Shown in pieces: positions 19,919 to 29,454 of a stretch of DNA of 64,000 bases; the stretch's first letter is position 1, and each line of letters starts with the position of its first letter. Under the pieces are notes generated by a model that saw only the letters and a list, made by a program, of their open reading frames with translations, made no database searches and was not told where the DNA came from. The stretch comes from Amycolatopsis pretoriensis. GTDB lineage: Bacteria; Actinomycetota; Actinomycetes; Mycobacteriales; Pseudonocardiaceae. The stretch lies in contig NZ_FNUJ01000011.1 in the NCBI RefSeq assembly GCF_900107925.1, positions 62,001-126,000 of the forward strand, written 5' to 3'. Made by a program: the position numbers and the translations under genes.

Positions 19919-20745
<827 letters not shown>

Positions 20746-20826
20746 ATTCCCGGTCGTGCTGGTTGGTCGGGGCCAACCGAAAAGCGACGGTACGTAACGA
20801 TGGCCGTGATCGGAAATTATTCGGGG

Positions 20827-20842
20827 CGTGACCTACGTCACA
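20827..20842. promoter_or_regulatory. Crp/GlxR-type operator upstream of rpf
   Basis: CGTGACCTACGTCACA matches NGTGANNTANNTCACN at every conserved position, the actinobacterial Crp/GlxR consensus. It lies about 275 bp before rpf and about 80 bp before the riboswitch, a reasonable promoter position. In M. tuberculosis rpfA is a known Crp (Rv3676) target. Confidence 0.65.
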
Positions 20843-20921
20843 GTAACAGCACGCAACCCGTGTCGATACGGATGTTTGCGCAGGTCAGCGGGCCGTTATC
20901 TGCCCGTTTCCTTGCCGAGAT

Positions 20922-20956
20922 AAAACACGGATCGTGAGGCTTGCATCACGTGTTTT
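20922..20956. repeat. Inverted repeat AAAACACG/CGTGTTTT
   Basis: Arms AAAACACG (20922-20929) and CGTGTTTT (20949-20956) with inner GTGA/TCAC pairs. A/T-rich arms are unusual for this genome; may be an operator or transcript hairpin. Confidence 0.45.
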
Positions 20957-20961
20957 GCGCA

Positions 20962-20978
20962 GCGAATGGACCATTCGC
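20962..20978. repeat. Perfect inverted repeat GCGAATGG-A-CCATTCGC
   Basis: Two perfect 8-base arms around one base, six bases after the previous inverted repeat. Looks like a protein-binding site in the distal rpf upstream region. Confidence 0.45.
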
Positions 20979-21076
20979 GGCGCCCGGTCGGCGATTGAAG
21001 CGCGCATCTTATGACTGCCCGCCGGACGGCGCCAGACTTGACAACTGTGCCTCATGTACCCCGTGAGTCACAACAG

Positions 21077-21094
21077 CCCCACCTGTTCGTGGGG
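21077..21094. repeat. Short hairpin CCCCAC-CTGTTC-GTGGGG followed by TTT
   Basis: Six-bp stem followed by TTT on the plus strand. Could be a weak terminator of an unannotated plus-strand transcript; no gene assigned. Confidence 0.25.
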
Positions 21095-21623
21095 TTTGAT
21101 GCCACCGCCGGAACCGTGCGGGCTCGTGCGGACGCCTGGTGGAGGCGACGCACCGCGACGGACCAGGCGAAACGTGTCACCGGAAGGCGTGGTGGCGAAG
21201 CGGGATCAGCTTCTCGCGAACAGCCGTAATTGGTGACGCGCCACGCCGGGGCCGAAAGGGGGTTCGCCGAGCGGTCGGCGGCGGGGCGCGAGCGGTCGCC
21301 TGTTTATAGGAAGGGTGAAGCTTCGGGGCGGCGCGTCGGCCGGGCGAACGCCAGCAGCTTCCGGGGCCCGGCTGCGCGGGCAGGGGCGTGGCGGTGCGGC
21401 AGGCCGGTGGCTCGGCACGGGCCCGCGGGCCGAGCGAGGCCGCCGAGGTGTCCACAGGCCGACCGTGATGTGGATGATCCGGGCCGTCACCCTCGCTTTT
21501 CGGCTTTTTCGACGGACCTGCCCGATACGCTGAAGCGGGGCTCGTCCCCCGGGATGGGTGGGGTCTGCTTTCCGGGGCGTCGGCTCAGCAGGGCTCCGCG
21601 GCCGACCAGCGTCGAAGCCGGCC

Positions 21624-21884
21624 TCAGCCGCCCGCGAAGGGCGGCAGCACGTCCAGCTCGGCGCCATCCCGCAGCGAACGCCCCGGATCCCGCACTGCGA
21701 CCCCGTCCACCAGATAACTGGCGGCGTCCAAGACCCGCGGCAACCCCACCGGGTGCAACCGCCGCAGCTCGGCGACCGCGTCGCCCACCGAAGCCCCCGC
21801 CGGCAGCTGGACCTTCTCCTCTTCTTCCCCCGCCGCGGCCCGCGCCGAGGCGAAGTACCGCACCACGATGGTCAAGGTGGTCAT
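21624..21884 (-). CDS. moaD: Molybdopterin synthase sulfur carrier subunit MoaD
   Basis: 86-residue ubiquitin-like protein whose C-terminal Gly-Gly (VLPPFAGG) is thiocarboxylated and donates sulfur to cPMP in MPT synthase. The beta-grasp start TLTIVVRYFASARAAAG and the SVGDAVAELRRLHP helix are typical. It follows moaA by one base, so the two are one operon. Its MoaE partner is the C-terminal half of the fusion at 17670-18590. Confidence 0.93.
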   Translation of the reverse strand: MTTLTIVVRYFASARAAAGEEEEKVQLPAGASVGDAVAELRRLHPVGLPRVLDAASYLVDGVAVRDPGRSLRDGAELDVLPPFAGG

Positions 21885-21885
21885 C

Positions 21886-22950
21886 TCAGCCGCCGATCGC
21901 GCTCATCGGCCGGATCGGCTGGGCGAATCCGGCGTCGTTGATCTCGTGTCCCGCGAGCTTGCCCCACATCGTCGCGCGCCAGGCGTCGGCAATCTCTTCA
22001 TCGCGCGCGCCCGCGCGCGCGAGGGCGCGCAGGTCCGTCTCGTCGTTGCTGAACAGACACGACCGCACCGCGCCGTCGGCCGTCAGGCGCGTTCGCTCGC
22101 ACGCCGCGCAGAACGGGCGGGTCACCGACGCGATCACGCCGACGTCGCCCGGTCCGCCGTCGACCAGCCAGCGTTCGGCCGGCGCGCCGCCCCGCGCCGC
22201 GGGGAACGGCGTCAGCTCGAACGAACCCCCCAGCATCGAGAGGATCTCCGCCGCGGTGATCATCTCGCCGCGGTTCCAGCCGTGCTGGGCGTCCAGCGGC
22301 ATCTGCTCGATGAACCGCAGGTGGTAGCCCTCGGCGAGGCAGAACTTCAGCAGCGGCACGGCCTCGGTCTCGTTGACGCCCCGCATGAGCACGGCGTTGA
22401 CCTTCACCGGCGACATCCCGGCGTCGCGCGCGGCCGCCATGCCGGCCAGCACGTGCGAGAGCCGGTCGCGGCGGGTGATCTCGAGGAACGTCTTCGGGTC
22501 GATGGTGTCGAGCGAGACGTTGATCCGGTTCAGCCCCGCCTCGGCGAGGCCCGCGGCGCGGCGCGCCAGGCCGATCCCGTTGGTGGTCATGGACAGCCGC
22601 GGCCGCGGCGACAACGCCGTGACCCGCCCGATGATGTCCTCGAGGCCCGGCCGCAGCAGCGGTTCGCCGCCGGTGAGCCGGATGTCGGTGACGCCGAGCC
22701 GCTCGACGGCGATCCGCATCAGGCGGACCAGTTCGTCGTCGCTCAGCACCTGCTCGCCCGGCATCCAGTCGAGGCCCTCCGCGGGCATGCAGTAGGTGCA
22801 GCGCAGGTTGCACCGATCCGTCAGGGAAACCCGCAGATCGGTGGCCACCCGGCCGAAGGTGTCTATGAGGTGCGGGTTCTCGGGCCTGGGCACGCGAGAT
22901 GACCCTCGTGTACCGGGGACGCGAGGAAACCCGAGATCCACTGCTGTCAT
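21886..22950 (-). CDS. moaA: GTP 3',8-cyclase MoaA
   Basis: Radical SAM enzyme for the first step of Moco synthesis. N-terminal cluster motif CNLRCTYCMP near residues 48-57; a second cluster motif near the C-terminus (CAACERTRLTADGAVRSCL); and the C-terminal Gly-Gly (SAIGG) needed for activity. 354 residues. ATG at 22950; the first 25 residues are variable and a later start is possible. Divergent from a MarR gene at 23045 with a 94-bp shared promoter; no Moco riboswitch was seen there. Confidence 0.94.
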   Translation of the reverse strand: MTAVDLGFPRVPGTRGSSRVPRPENPHLIDTFGRVATDLRVSLTDRCNLRCTYCMPAEGLDWMPGEQVLSDDELVRLMRIAVERLGVTDIRLTGGEPLLRPGLEDIIGRVTALSPRPRLSMTTNGIGLARRAAGLAEAGLNRINVSLDTIDPKTFLEITRRDRLSHVLAGMAAARDAGMSPVKVNAVLMRGVNETEAVPLLKFCLAEGYHLRFIEQMPLDAQHGWNRGEMITAAEILSMLGGSFELTPFPAARGGAPAERWLVDGGPGDVGVIASVTRPFCAACERTRLTADGAVRSCLFSNDETDLRALARAGARDEEIADAWRATMWGKLAGHEINDAGFAQPIRPMSAIGG

Positions 22951-23044
22951 TACGCACAGAGTAGCTCCGGAACGCGCGATCCAACCGGCCCAAGTAGGAT
23001 CCTTTGCCGAGTGAGTGGTTCAGTTGCCGAACTAACGAGGGCCT

Positions 23045-23524
23045 GTGACGGAAAAGACTTACCCGGTCACCGAAGAGGAACTCTTCCGCTTCGCGGAATT
23101 GGGCCGCGCGGGCAGCACGTTCACGGTCCTGCGCCACGCGCGGATCGCCGAACGCATGGGCTTGTCCGGCACCGACCACAAGACGTTCGACCTGGTCATC
23201 CAATCGGGCGGACCGTTGACCGCGGGGCGGATCGCCGAGCTGACCGGCCTGTCGACCGGCGCTGTGACCGGCGTCATCGACCGCCTGGAGAAGGTCGGGC
23301 TGGTCCGCCGCGTGCGCGATCCCGAAGACCGGCGCAAGGTCCTCGTCGAGGTCGTGCCAGGGGCCGCCGAGCGGTTCGCGCCCCTCTTCGAGTCGGCCTT
23401 CGACGCCCTCCGCGAGACGCTGGCGCAGTTCTCCCCGGCCGAGCGAAAAGCGATCGAGCGTTATCAGAATGTCATCCTGGAACAGCTGCGTGCCGAAGTC
23501 ATGCACAATTCGCGCCCCGCGTAG
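23045..23524 (+). CDS. MarR-family transcriptional regulator
   Basis: 159-residue regulator with HTH LTAGRIAELTGLSTGAVTGVIDRL and wing LVRRVRDPEDRRKVLVEVVP. Starts at GTG 23045. It lies between moaA (divergent) and the Mo-binding HTH-TOBE gene (34 bases downstream), so a role in molybdenum cofactor or nitrogen regulation is possible but unproven. A GTTC-N7-GAAC inverted repeat just upstream (about 23018-23032) is a candidate operator. Confidence 0.85.
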   Translation: MTEKTYPVTEEELFRFAELGRAGSTFTVLRHARIAERMGLSGTDHKTFDLVIQSGGPLTAGRIAELTGLSTGAVTGVIDRLEKVGLVRRVRDPEDRRKVLVEVVPGAAERFAPLFESAFDALRETLAQFSPAERKAIERYQNVILEQLRAEVMHNSRPA

Positions 23525-23557
23525 CTTTTCCTCAACTGCGGAGATAATGTCTGCGCC

Positions 23558-23962
23558 ATGCCGCAATTTCGGTTGTCCGAGGCCGCGCGCCTGCTCGGCG
23601 TCAGCGACGACACCGTCCGGAGGTGGGTGCGCGCGGGGCAGCTGACCGCGACCGACGACGCCGCCGGCCGCAAGGTCGTCGACGGCGCCCAGCTCGCGGG
23701 CTTCGCCCGGGCCCAGGCCTCCGGCCCCGAGGACCCCTCCACCGTCGGCCGCTCCGCCCGCAACAGGTTCGTCGGGCTGGTCACCGAGGTCATCGCCGAC
23801 AAGGTGATGGCGCAGGTGGAACTGCAGTGCGGGGCACACCGCGTGGTGTCCCTGATGAGTACGGAAGCCGTCCGCGAGCTGGGCCTGCGCCCCGGGGTGC
23901 TCGCGGTCGCGGTGGTCAAGGCGACCACTGTCGTGGTGGAAACACCGGAAGGAAGTCGATGA
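23558..23962 (+). CDS. HTH (MerR/excisionase-like) plus TOBE molybdate-binding protein
   Basis: 134-residue protein joining a short HTH (FRLSEAARLLGVSDDTVRRWVRAGQL, residues 4-29) to a molybdate-binding TOBE/MopI domain (residues 66-130: RNRFVGLVTEVIADKVMAQVELQCGAHRVVSLMS). Likely a molybdate-sensing regulator or Mo buffer in the cytoplasm. Its stop overlaps the modA start as ATGA, so it is co-translated with the importer it probably controls. Similar HTH-TOBE proteins precede mod genes in many actinobacteria. Confidence 0.85.
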   Translation: MPQFRLSEAARLLGVSDDTVRRWVRAGQLTATDDAAGRKVVDGAQLAGFARAQASGPEDPSTVGRSARNRFVGLVTEVIADKVMAQVELQCGAHRVVSLMSTEAVRELGLRPGVLAVAVVKATTVVVETPEGSR

Positions 23963-24768
23963 AGAAGCTTGCTCTTGCTGTCGCGGCCGTGGCCCTGTTC
24001 GCGGGCGCGTGCAGCAGCTCGGACGAGCCCAGCACGCAGTCCGGCGGGTCGTCGGCCAGCGCCCCCGCGCCCAAGGGCAGCGGCGACGCCGGCACCGGGA
24101 CGCTCACCGTGTTCGCCGCCGCGTCCCTCACCGAGTCGTTCACCGCGCTCGGCAAGGAGTTCGAGGCCGCGCACCCCGGCGTCACCGTGAAGTTCAGCTT
24201 CGCGGGCTCGTCCGGCCTGGTCCAGCAGCTGACCAACGGCGCGAAGGCGGACGTCTTCGCCTCGGCCGACCAGGCCAACATGGACAAAGCGGTCCAGGGT
24301 GGCGTGATCGACGGCCAGCCGACGGTCTTCGCGACCAACAAGCTCGCCATCGCCGTCGCGCCGGGCAACCCCAAGGGGATCAAGTCCTTCGCGGACCTCG
24401 ACAAGGCCGGCCTGACCGTCGTCACGTGCGCGCCGCAGGTGCCGTGCGGCTCGGCGACCAAGAAGGTGGAGACCGCCACCGGCGTCACGCTCAAGCCGAA
24501 GAGCGAAGAGCAGGACGTCAAGCAGGTGCTGAACAAGGTCGCTTCCGGTGACGCCGACGCGGGCCTGGTCTACGTCACCGACGCCACCTCGGCCGCGGGC
24601 AAGGTCGAGAAGGTCGACTTCCCCGAGGCGTCCGGCGCGATCAACAACTACCCGATCGCCGTGGTCAAGGGCGGGCAGGCCGCGCTGGCCAAGGAGTTCG
24701 ACGACTTCGTCCTCGGCAACGAGGGCAAGACCGAGCTGGGCAAGGTCGGGTTCGGTCCTGCGCAGTAA
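23959..24768 (+). CDS. modA: Molybdate-binding lipoprotein ModA
   Basis: Extracytoplasmic molybdate/tungstate-binding protein of 269 residues. Lipobox AGAC follows the signal [14 protein letters not shown]; the mature part has [31 protein letters not shown], and [10 protein letters not shown], typical of ModA oxyanion-binding loops. ATG at 23959 overlaps the preceding stop. A very strong hairpin (24775-24816) follows the stop codon and separates it from modB, likely giving excess binding protein over the permease. Confidence 0.92.
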   Translation: MKKLALAVAAVALFAGACSSSDEPSTQSGGSSASAPAPKGSGDAGTGTLTVFAAASLTESFTALGKEFEAAHPGVTVKFSFAGSSGLVQQLTNGAKADVFASADQANMDKAVQGGVIDGQPTVFATNKLAIAVAPGNPKGIKSFADLDKAGLTVVTCAPQVPCGSATKKVETATGVTLKPKSEEQDVKQVLNKVASGDADAGLVYVTDATSAAGKVEKVDFPEASGAINNYPIAVVKGGQAALAKEFDDFVLGNEGKTELGKVGFGPAQ

Positions 24769-24774
24769 GCGTTC

Positions 24775-24816
24775 CGCGAGCGGCCGGCCGGGATCCGTCC
24801 CGGCCGGCCGCTCGCG
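24775..24816 (+). terminator. 19-bp perfect hairpin between modA and modB
   Basis: CGCGAGCGGCCGGCCGGGA (24775-24793), loop TCCG, and its exact complement (24798-24816). No U tract follows, so it is more likely an mRNA-stabilising or partial-termination element than a full terminator. It argues that modB translation begins after it. Confidence 0.65.
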
Positions 24817-24826
24817 CGTCCCGTGG

Positions 24827-25594
24827 GTGCTGGCGATCCCCGCCACGCTCGCGCTGGCCCTCGTCGTCCTGCCGGTCGTCGGGCTGCTGGTGCGCTCGGA
24901 CCTGACGCGGCTGCCGTCGCTGGTCGCCACGCCGTCGTCGTGGCACGCGCTGCGGCTGTCGCTGATCACGGCCGCTTTGTCCACTTCGGCCTGCGTGGTG
25001 CTCGGTGTGCCGCTGGCCGTCGTCCTCGCGCGCGCCCGGTTCCGGGGCGTCCGGCTGCTGCGCTCGATCGTGCTGCTGCCCCTGGTGCTGCCGCCGGTCG
25101 TCGGCGGTCTCGCGCTGCTCTACCTGCTCGGCCGCAAGGGCTTCCTCGGCATGCTGATCACCACGCTGACCGGGGAGTCGGTGCCGTTCACGACGACCGC
25201 CGTGGTCATCGCGCAGACGTTCGTCGCGATGCCGTTCCTCGTGGTCAGCCTCGAAGGCGCGCTGCGCGGTTCCGGCGACCGTTACGAGCAGGTCGCCGCG
25301 ACGCTCGGCGCGCGCCCGTGGACGGTCTTCCGGCGCGTCACGCTGCCGCTGCTGCTGCCCGCGCTCGGGTCCGGTGTGGTGCTGAGCTTCGCCCGCGCGC
25401 TCGGCGAGTTCGGCGCGACGATCACCTTCGCCGGCAGCCTCGAAGACGTCACGCGCACGCTGCCGCTCGAGGTCTACACGCAGGCCGAAGTGGACATCGA
25501 CAGCGCCGTCGCGCTCTCGCTGCTGCTCATCGTCGTGGCGGTCATCGTGATCGCCGTCGCTCGGCCGCGCTCGTGGGAAGGCGGCCTCCGGTGA
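24827..25594 (+). CDS. modB: Molybdate ABC transporter permease ModB
   Basis: Inner-membrane permease, about 255 residues, starting [21 protein letters not shown]. Several membrane helices, with the EAA loop [27 protein letters not shown]. Start is uncertain: the only ordinary start codon near the 5' end is GTG 24827, just after the hairpin. The frame continues upstream ([12 protein letters not shown]...) to a CTG at 24758, which would require a non-standard start and translation through the hairpin. Overlaps modC by GTGA. Confidence 0.87.
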   Translation: MLAIPATLALALVVLPVVGLLVRSDLTRLPSLVATPSSWHALRLSLITAALSTSACVVLGVPLAVVLARARFRGVRLLRSIVLLPLVLPPVVGGLALLYLLGRKGFLGMLITTLTGESVPFTTTAVVIAQTFVAMPFLVVSLEGALRGSGDRYEQVAATLGARPWTVFRRVTLPLLLPALGSGVVLSFARALGEFGATITFAGSLEDVTRTLPLEVYTQAEVDIDSAVALSLLLIVVAVIVIAVARPRSWEGGLR

Positions 25595-26658
25595 GCCTGA
25601 CCGCCCGGATCGAGGCCGTCCGCGGCTCGTTCTCGCTGGACGTCGACCTCGACGTCCCCACCGGCACGGTGCTGGCGCTGCTCGGGCCCAACGGCTCCGG
25701 GAAGTCGACCGTGCTGGGCTGCCTGTCCGGGTTGATCACGCCGACGGCGGCGGAGATCACCGTGGCCGGGCGCGCGCTGGCCGGCGTCGCGCCGCACCGG
25801 CGGGGGATCGGCCTGCTGTCCCAGGACGCGCTGCTCTTCCCGCACCTGTCCGCGGCCGACAACGTCGCTTTCTCGCCGCGTTCGACCGGCGCCGGCCGCC
25901 GTGCCGCGCGCGAGCGGGCCTTCTACTGGCTGGCCGAAGTGGACGCCGTCGCGCTCGCGGACCGGCGGCCGGGGCAGCTGTCGGGCGGCCAGGCCCAGCG
26001 CGTCGCGATCGCCCGGGCCTTGGCCGCCGAGCCGGACCTGCTGCTGCTCGACGAGCCGTTCGCCGCCCTCGACGTCGACGCCGCGCCCGCGATCCGCGGC
26101 CTGCTGCGGCGGGTGCTCAAGACGGGCCCGACGACGGTGCTCGTCACGCACGACCCGCTGGACGCGCTCGCGCTCGCCGACCACGTCGCGGTGCTGAACG
26201 GTGGCCGGATCGTCGAACGCGGCCCGACCCGTGAAGTGCTTTCCGCGCCGCGAACGGCGTTCACCGCGCGGATCGCGGGGCTCAACCTCGTCGCCGGGAC
26301 GGCGGTCGCCGACGGCCTGCGAACGGAGTCGGGCTCGATCGTGAGCGGGATCCCCGCCGCGGACGTGGTGCTGGGGGAGCCCGCGGTGGCGGTGTTCCCG
26401 CCGAACGCGGTCGCGGTCTACCCGCACGACGGCGACCACCGCGGCAGCCCGCGCAACACGACCGACGCCGTCGTGGCGGCCCTGGAACCGCACGGGCCGG
26501 TGATCCGCGTCCGGGCCGAGGGCGACGGCTGGGCGCACGGCCTGACCGCCGACCTGACGCCGGCCGCCGTGGCCGAGCTCGCGCTGGAGCCCGGCTCGGC
26601 GGTGACGCTCTCGGTGAAGGCCGCGACCGTGGCGGTGCACCCGGCCGCGGCCTCCTGA
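25591..26658 (+). CDS. modC: Molybdate ABC transporter ATPase ModC
   Basis: ATPase that drives ModB, 355 residues. Walker [10 protein letters not shown], signature [15 protein letters not shown], Walker [13 protein letters not shown] and H-loop [13 protein letters not shown]-terminal TOBE domain (about 285-350) may sense molybdate and inhibit transport. GTG at 25591 overlaps the modB stop. Last gene of the HTH-TOBE/modABC operon; the multicopper oxidase gene converges three bases later. Confidence 0.92.
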   Translation: MSLTARIEAVRGSFSLDVDLDVPTGTVLALLGPNGSGKSTVLGCLSGLITPTAAEITVAGRALAGVAPHRRGIGLLSQDALLFPHLSAADNVAFSPRSTGAGRRAARERAFYWLAEVDAVALADRRPGQLSGGQAQRVAIARALAAEPDLLLLDEPFAALDVDAAPAIRGLLRRVLKTGPTTVLVTHDPLDALALADHVAVLNGGRIVERGPTREVLSAPRTAFTARIAGLNLVAGTAVADGLRTESGSIVSGIPAADVVLGEPAVAVFPPNAVAVYPHDGDHRGSPRNTTDAVVAALEPHGPVIRVRAEGDGWAHGLTADLTPAAVAELALEPGSAVTLSVKAATVAVHPAAAS

Positions 26659-26660
26659 CC

Positions 26661-28430
26661 TCAGCCCTCGTGGTGGTGGCCGCCGCCCGGGTGGACGTGG
26701 AACTTCGCCACCTCCGGCGGGTGCACGACGAACGGCCGCATCATGCCCTCGTCCTCGTGGTCGAGGATGTGGCAGTGGAACATGAACTCGCCGGTGCCCC
26801 CGCCGAACCGGCCGGCGACGCTCACCCACTGGCCGGGGTTCACGATGATCGTGTCCTTCCAGCCCTCCTCGTACTTCTCCAGCGGGACGTCGGTGAACCC
26901 GCTGATCGGCGCCGTCGTCCGCTCCGAAGGCTGGTCGAACGTCGTGGTGAAGCTCCGCCGGAACAGCGCCTGGAACTCGGTCAGGTGGATGTGGATCGGG
27001 TGCGCGGGACCGCCGTTCGCGACGTGCAGGATGTTCCACACCGCCCACCGGTCGTGGTCGATGAAGATGCCCGTGGTGTCGTCGAAGAGCCGCCCGGTCA
27101 TCCGGAACGTCTTCAGCCCGCCCGCGGGGTCCTGGACCTGGATGACGCCCTCGCCACCCGGGTCGGCGTCGACCTGCTCGAGGTCCCACATCTCCGGGTG
27201 GCCGTCCTTGTTGAGCAGCAGCGCGACCCAGACGTGGTCGTGGTCCTCCGGCAGCGTCGTGCCGTGCTGCAGCCGCACGTAGGACGTCGACACCTTTTCG
27301 GGCAGCGTGAAGGAGTCGTGCTTCGCGCGGCCGTCCACCCGGAACTCCATGAGGTCCGGCTCGACCCCGCCGAGCCGCGGGTCGGCGTTGCGCAGCTTCA
27401 GCTTCTGCCCCTTGAAGCGGCTGAAGTCGATCAGCACGTCGAAGCGCTCGGCCGGGGCGACTGTCAGGCCGGTGCGGGGCAGCTCGGTCGGAACCGGCAG
27501 CAGGCCGCCGTCGGTGCCGATCAGGCGGACGGCGTCGTTCACCGGGTTGTTGTTCTCGTCGACCAGGTTGAGCGTGTAGAACCGCGAGTTGGCCGCGTTG
27601 AGCAGCCGGAAGCGGTACCACTTCGCGTCGACGTCCAGGTGCGGCCAGATCACGCCGTTCACCAGGTTGAACGGGCCGGAGAACGGGATCATCGGGCCGT
27701 TCGGGACGAACGGGAACTTGAACAGCAGCTGCCCGGTGAGCGCGCCGGTCGCGTCGGTGTCGAGGTTGCGGTCGGTGAGGATCAGCGGGATCTCGCGGTC
27801 GCCGTGCGGCAGGGCGAGCGCGTCCTCCTCGTCGTCGCGGATCAGGTACATCCCGGCCAGGCCGGTGTGGACGTTGAAGCGCGTGATCGCCATGGCGTGG
27901 TCGTGGTACCAGAGGGGCATCGCCGGCTGCCGGTTCTGGTACTCGGTCAGCTGCGACGTGCCCTTGAGGCCCGCGTTGTGCGCCCAGCCGTCGTTGCCCG
28001 CGTTGGTGCGCGCGCCGTGCAGGTGGACGACGGTCCACGCCGGCAGGTCGGCGACGCCCTCGACGATCGAGTAGTCCTTCTTGCCGAGCTCGCGGCCCGG
28101 GCGGCTCGTCGGCGCGTCCGTCACCGGCCCCTGAACGGCGACCAGCGGGAACTCGCCGTCGATTTCGTTCGACCACGAAATCCGCAGCTGTTTGCCGCTG
28201 CGCACTTCGATCGTCGGACCCGGGAAATGCCCCGCGTACGTCCACAGCGTGGTTTCGGGCAATTGCGAGTGCAGCCGCTGCCGCTTGGTCACCATCGGAA
28301 TGGTGATCGTTTCCCGGCCGCGGGCCCGGAAGAGCGGCGGAACCGGCAGCGGGTCCAGGAACTTGGTGAGTCCCCAGTTCGGCCCGGTGATCGGCGCGGC
28401 CGCCGCCGGGCGCTCGATGATTTCGGTCAT
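26661..28430 (-). CDS. Multicopper oxidase (CotA/phenoxazinone synthase/bilirubin oxidase type)
   Basis: Three-cupredoxin-domain copper oxidase, 589 residues, which oxidises phenols, bilirubin or metals with O2 reduced to water. All four copper-binding segments are visible: HLHG, WYHDHA, HPIHIH and HCHILDHEDEGMM. No signal peptide or Tat motif is seen, as in spore-coat CotA and phenoxazinone synthases, so it may be cytoplasmic or surface-associated after lysis. The C-terminus is His-rich (HVHPGGGHHHEG). ATG at 28430 follows GGGGGAGATCAA. Monocistronic. Confidence 0.92.
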   Translation of the reverse strand: MTEIIERPAAAAPITGPNWGLTKFLDPLPVPPLFRARGRETITIPMVTKRQRLHSQLPETTLWTYAGHFPGPTIEVRSGKQLRISWSNEIDGEFPLVAVQGPVTDAPTSRPGRELGKKDYSIVEGVADLPAWTVVHLHGARTNAGNDGWAHNAGLKGTSQLTEYQNRQPAMPLWYHDHAMAITRFNVHTGLAGMYLIRDDEEDALALPHGDREIPLILTDRNLDTDATGALTGQLLFKFPFVPNGPMIPFSGPFNLVNGVIWPHLDVDAKWYRFRLLNAANSRFYTLNLVDENNNPVNDAVRLIGTDGGLLPVPTELPRTGLTVAPAERFDVLIDFSRFKGQKLKLRNADPRLGGVEPDLMEFRVDGRAKHDSFTLPEKVSTSYVRLQHGTTLPEDHDHVWVALLLNKDGHPEMWDLEQVDADPGGEGVIQVQDPAGGLKTFRMTGRLFDDTTGIFIDHDRWAVWNILHVANGGPAHPIHIHLTEFQALFRRSFTTTFDQPSERTTAPISGFTDVPLEKYEEGWKDTIIVNPGQWVSVAGRFGGGTGEFMFHCHILDHEDEGMMRPFVVHPPEVAKFHVHPGGGHHHEG

Positions 28431-28622
28431 TTGATCTCCCCCTTCGCGTTCGGGGGCAGGAAGAATTGCGCGACGACGACGTGCGCCGACGACCTCGAAA
28501 TGTATTCCCCCGAACCCCCTCGGTGACCGGGAACGCGACTCCCCTCGCGGTACCGGCAATTCCCACTGTAGCCGTTTTCGCGCCTGCCCGCAGGTGCCTC
28601 GCGCGCGTGATAGGTTCCGCGC

Positions 28623-29417
28623 ATGAACGATCGCCGGTGGACGTATCTCTCCGACATGGACGGCGTCCTGGTCAAGGAGGAGCACCTCGTCCCCGGGGCC
28701 GACGAGTTCCTCGCCGAGCTGAAGTCGAACGGCATCGACTTCCTGGTGCTGACGAACAACTCGATCTACACCCCGCGCGACCTGCGGGCCCGGCTGGAGC
28801 GCACCGGGCTCGACATCCCGGAGGAGTCGATCTGGACCTCGGCGCTGGCGACCGCGAAGTTCCTCTCGTCGCAGCGGCCGAACGGCTCGGCGTACGTCAT
28901 CGGCGAAGCGGGCCTCACGACGGCGCTGCACGAGGTCGGCTACGTCCTGACCGAGCGCGACCCGGACTACGTCGTGCTCGGCGAGACCCGCACGTACAGC
29001 TTCAGCGCCATCACGCGCGCGATCCGGCTGATCGAGGGCGGCGCCAAGTTCATCGCGACCAACCCGGACGCGACCGGCCCGAGCGTCGAGGGCTCGATGC
29101 CGGCCACCGGGTCCGTCGCGGCGCTGATCGAGAAGGCCACCGGGCGGTCGCCGTACTACGTCGGCAAGCCGAACCCGCTGATGATGCGCTCGGCGTTGCG
29201 CCGATTGGGTGCGCATTCGGAGTCGACGCTGATGATCGGCGACCGGATGGACACCGACGTGCACTCGGGCATCGAGGCCGGGTTGCAGACGATCCTGGTG
29301 CTCACCGGCATATCCACCCGGGAGTCGGCCGAACGCTATCCGTATCGGCCCACACTGGTGATCGACTCGGTCGCTGACCTGATCGGGCGGACCGTGGACC
29401 CGTTCGGCGAAGGCTGA
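28623..29417 (+). CDS. HAD-IIA family phosphatase (NagD-like)
   Basis: 264-residue HAD hydrolase with motif I DMDGVL, motif II LTNN, motif III Lys in [11 protein letters not shown], and motif [10 protein letters not shown]. Class IIA cap between motifs II and III, as in NagD and 4-nitrophenylphosphatases. Likely dephosphorylates a small sugar phosphate or nucleotide; substrate not evident. ATG at 28623. A metallophosphoesterase gene follows after 37 bases on the same strand. Confidence 0.9.
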   Translation: MNDRRWTYLSDMDGVLVKEEHLVPGADEFLAELKSNGIDFLVLTNNSIYTPRDLRARLERTGLDIPEESIWTSALATAKFLSSQRPNGSAYVIGEAGLTTALHEVGYVLTERDPDYVVLGETRTYSFSAITRAIRLIEGGAKFIATNPDATGPSVEGSMPATGSVAALIEKATGRSPYYVGKPNPLMMRSALRRLGAHSESTLMIGDRMDTDVHSGIEAGLQTILVLTGISTRESAERYPYRPTLVIDSVADLIGRTVDPFGEG

Positions 29418-29454
29418 CCACCGGCCGGGTGGGCGAAGGGCTTATCGTCACCGG

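Noticed and set aside
21011-21229. 72-codon open frame in the rpf upstream region
   Set aside because: No family, weak start context, overlaps regulatory repeats; left as non-coding.
21230-22327. 365-codon plus-strand open frame across moaD and moaA
   Set aside because: Reverse-strand shadow with extreme Arg/Pro/Ala bias; moaD and moaA are certain.
22951-23044. Possible Moco riboswitch before moaA
   Set aside because: The 94-bp gap is too short and lacks the expected conserved helices.
25474-28566. 1030-codon minus-strand open frame across modC and the oxidase
   Set aside because: Out of frame with the multicopper oxidase and opposite to modC; no domain.
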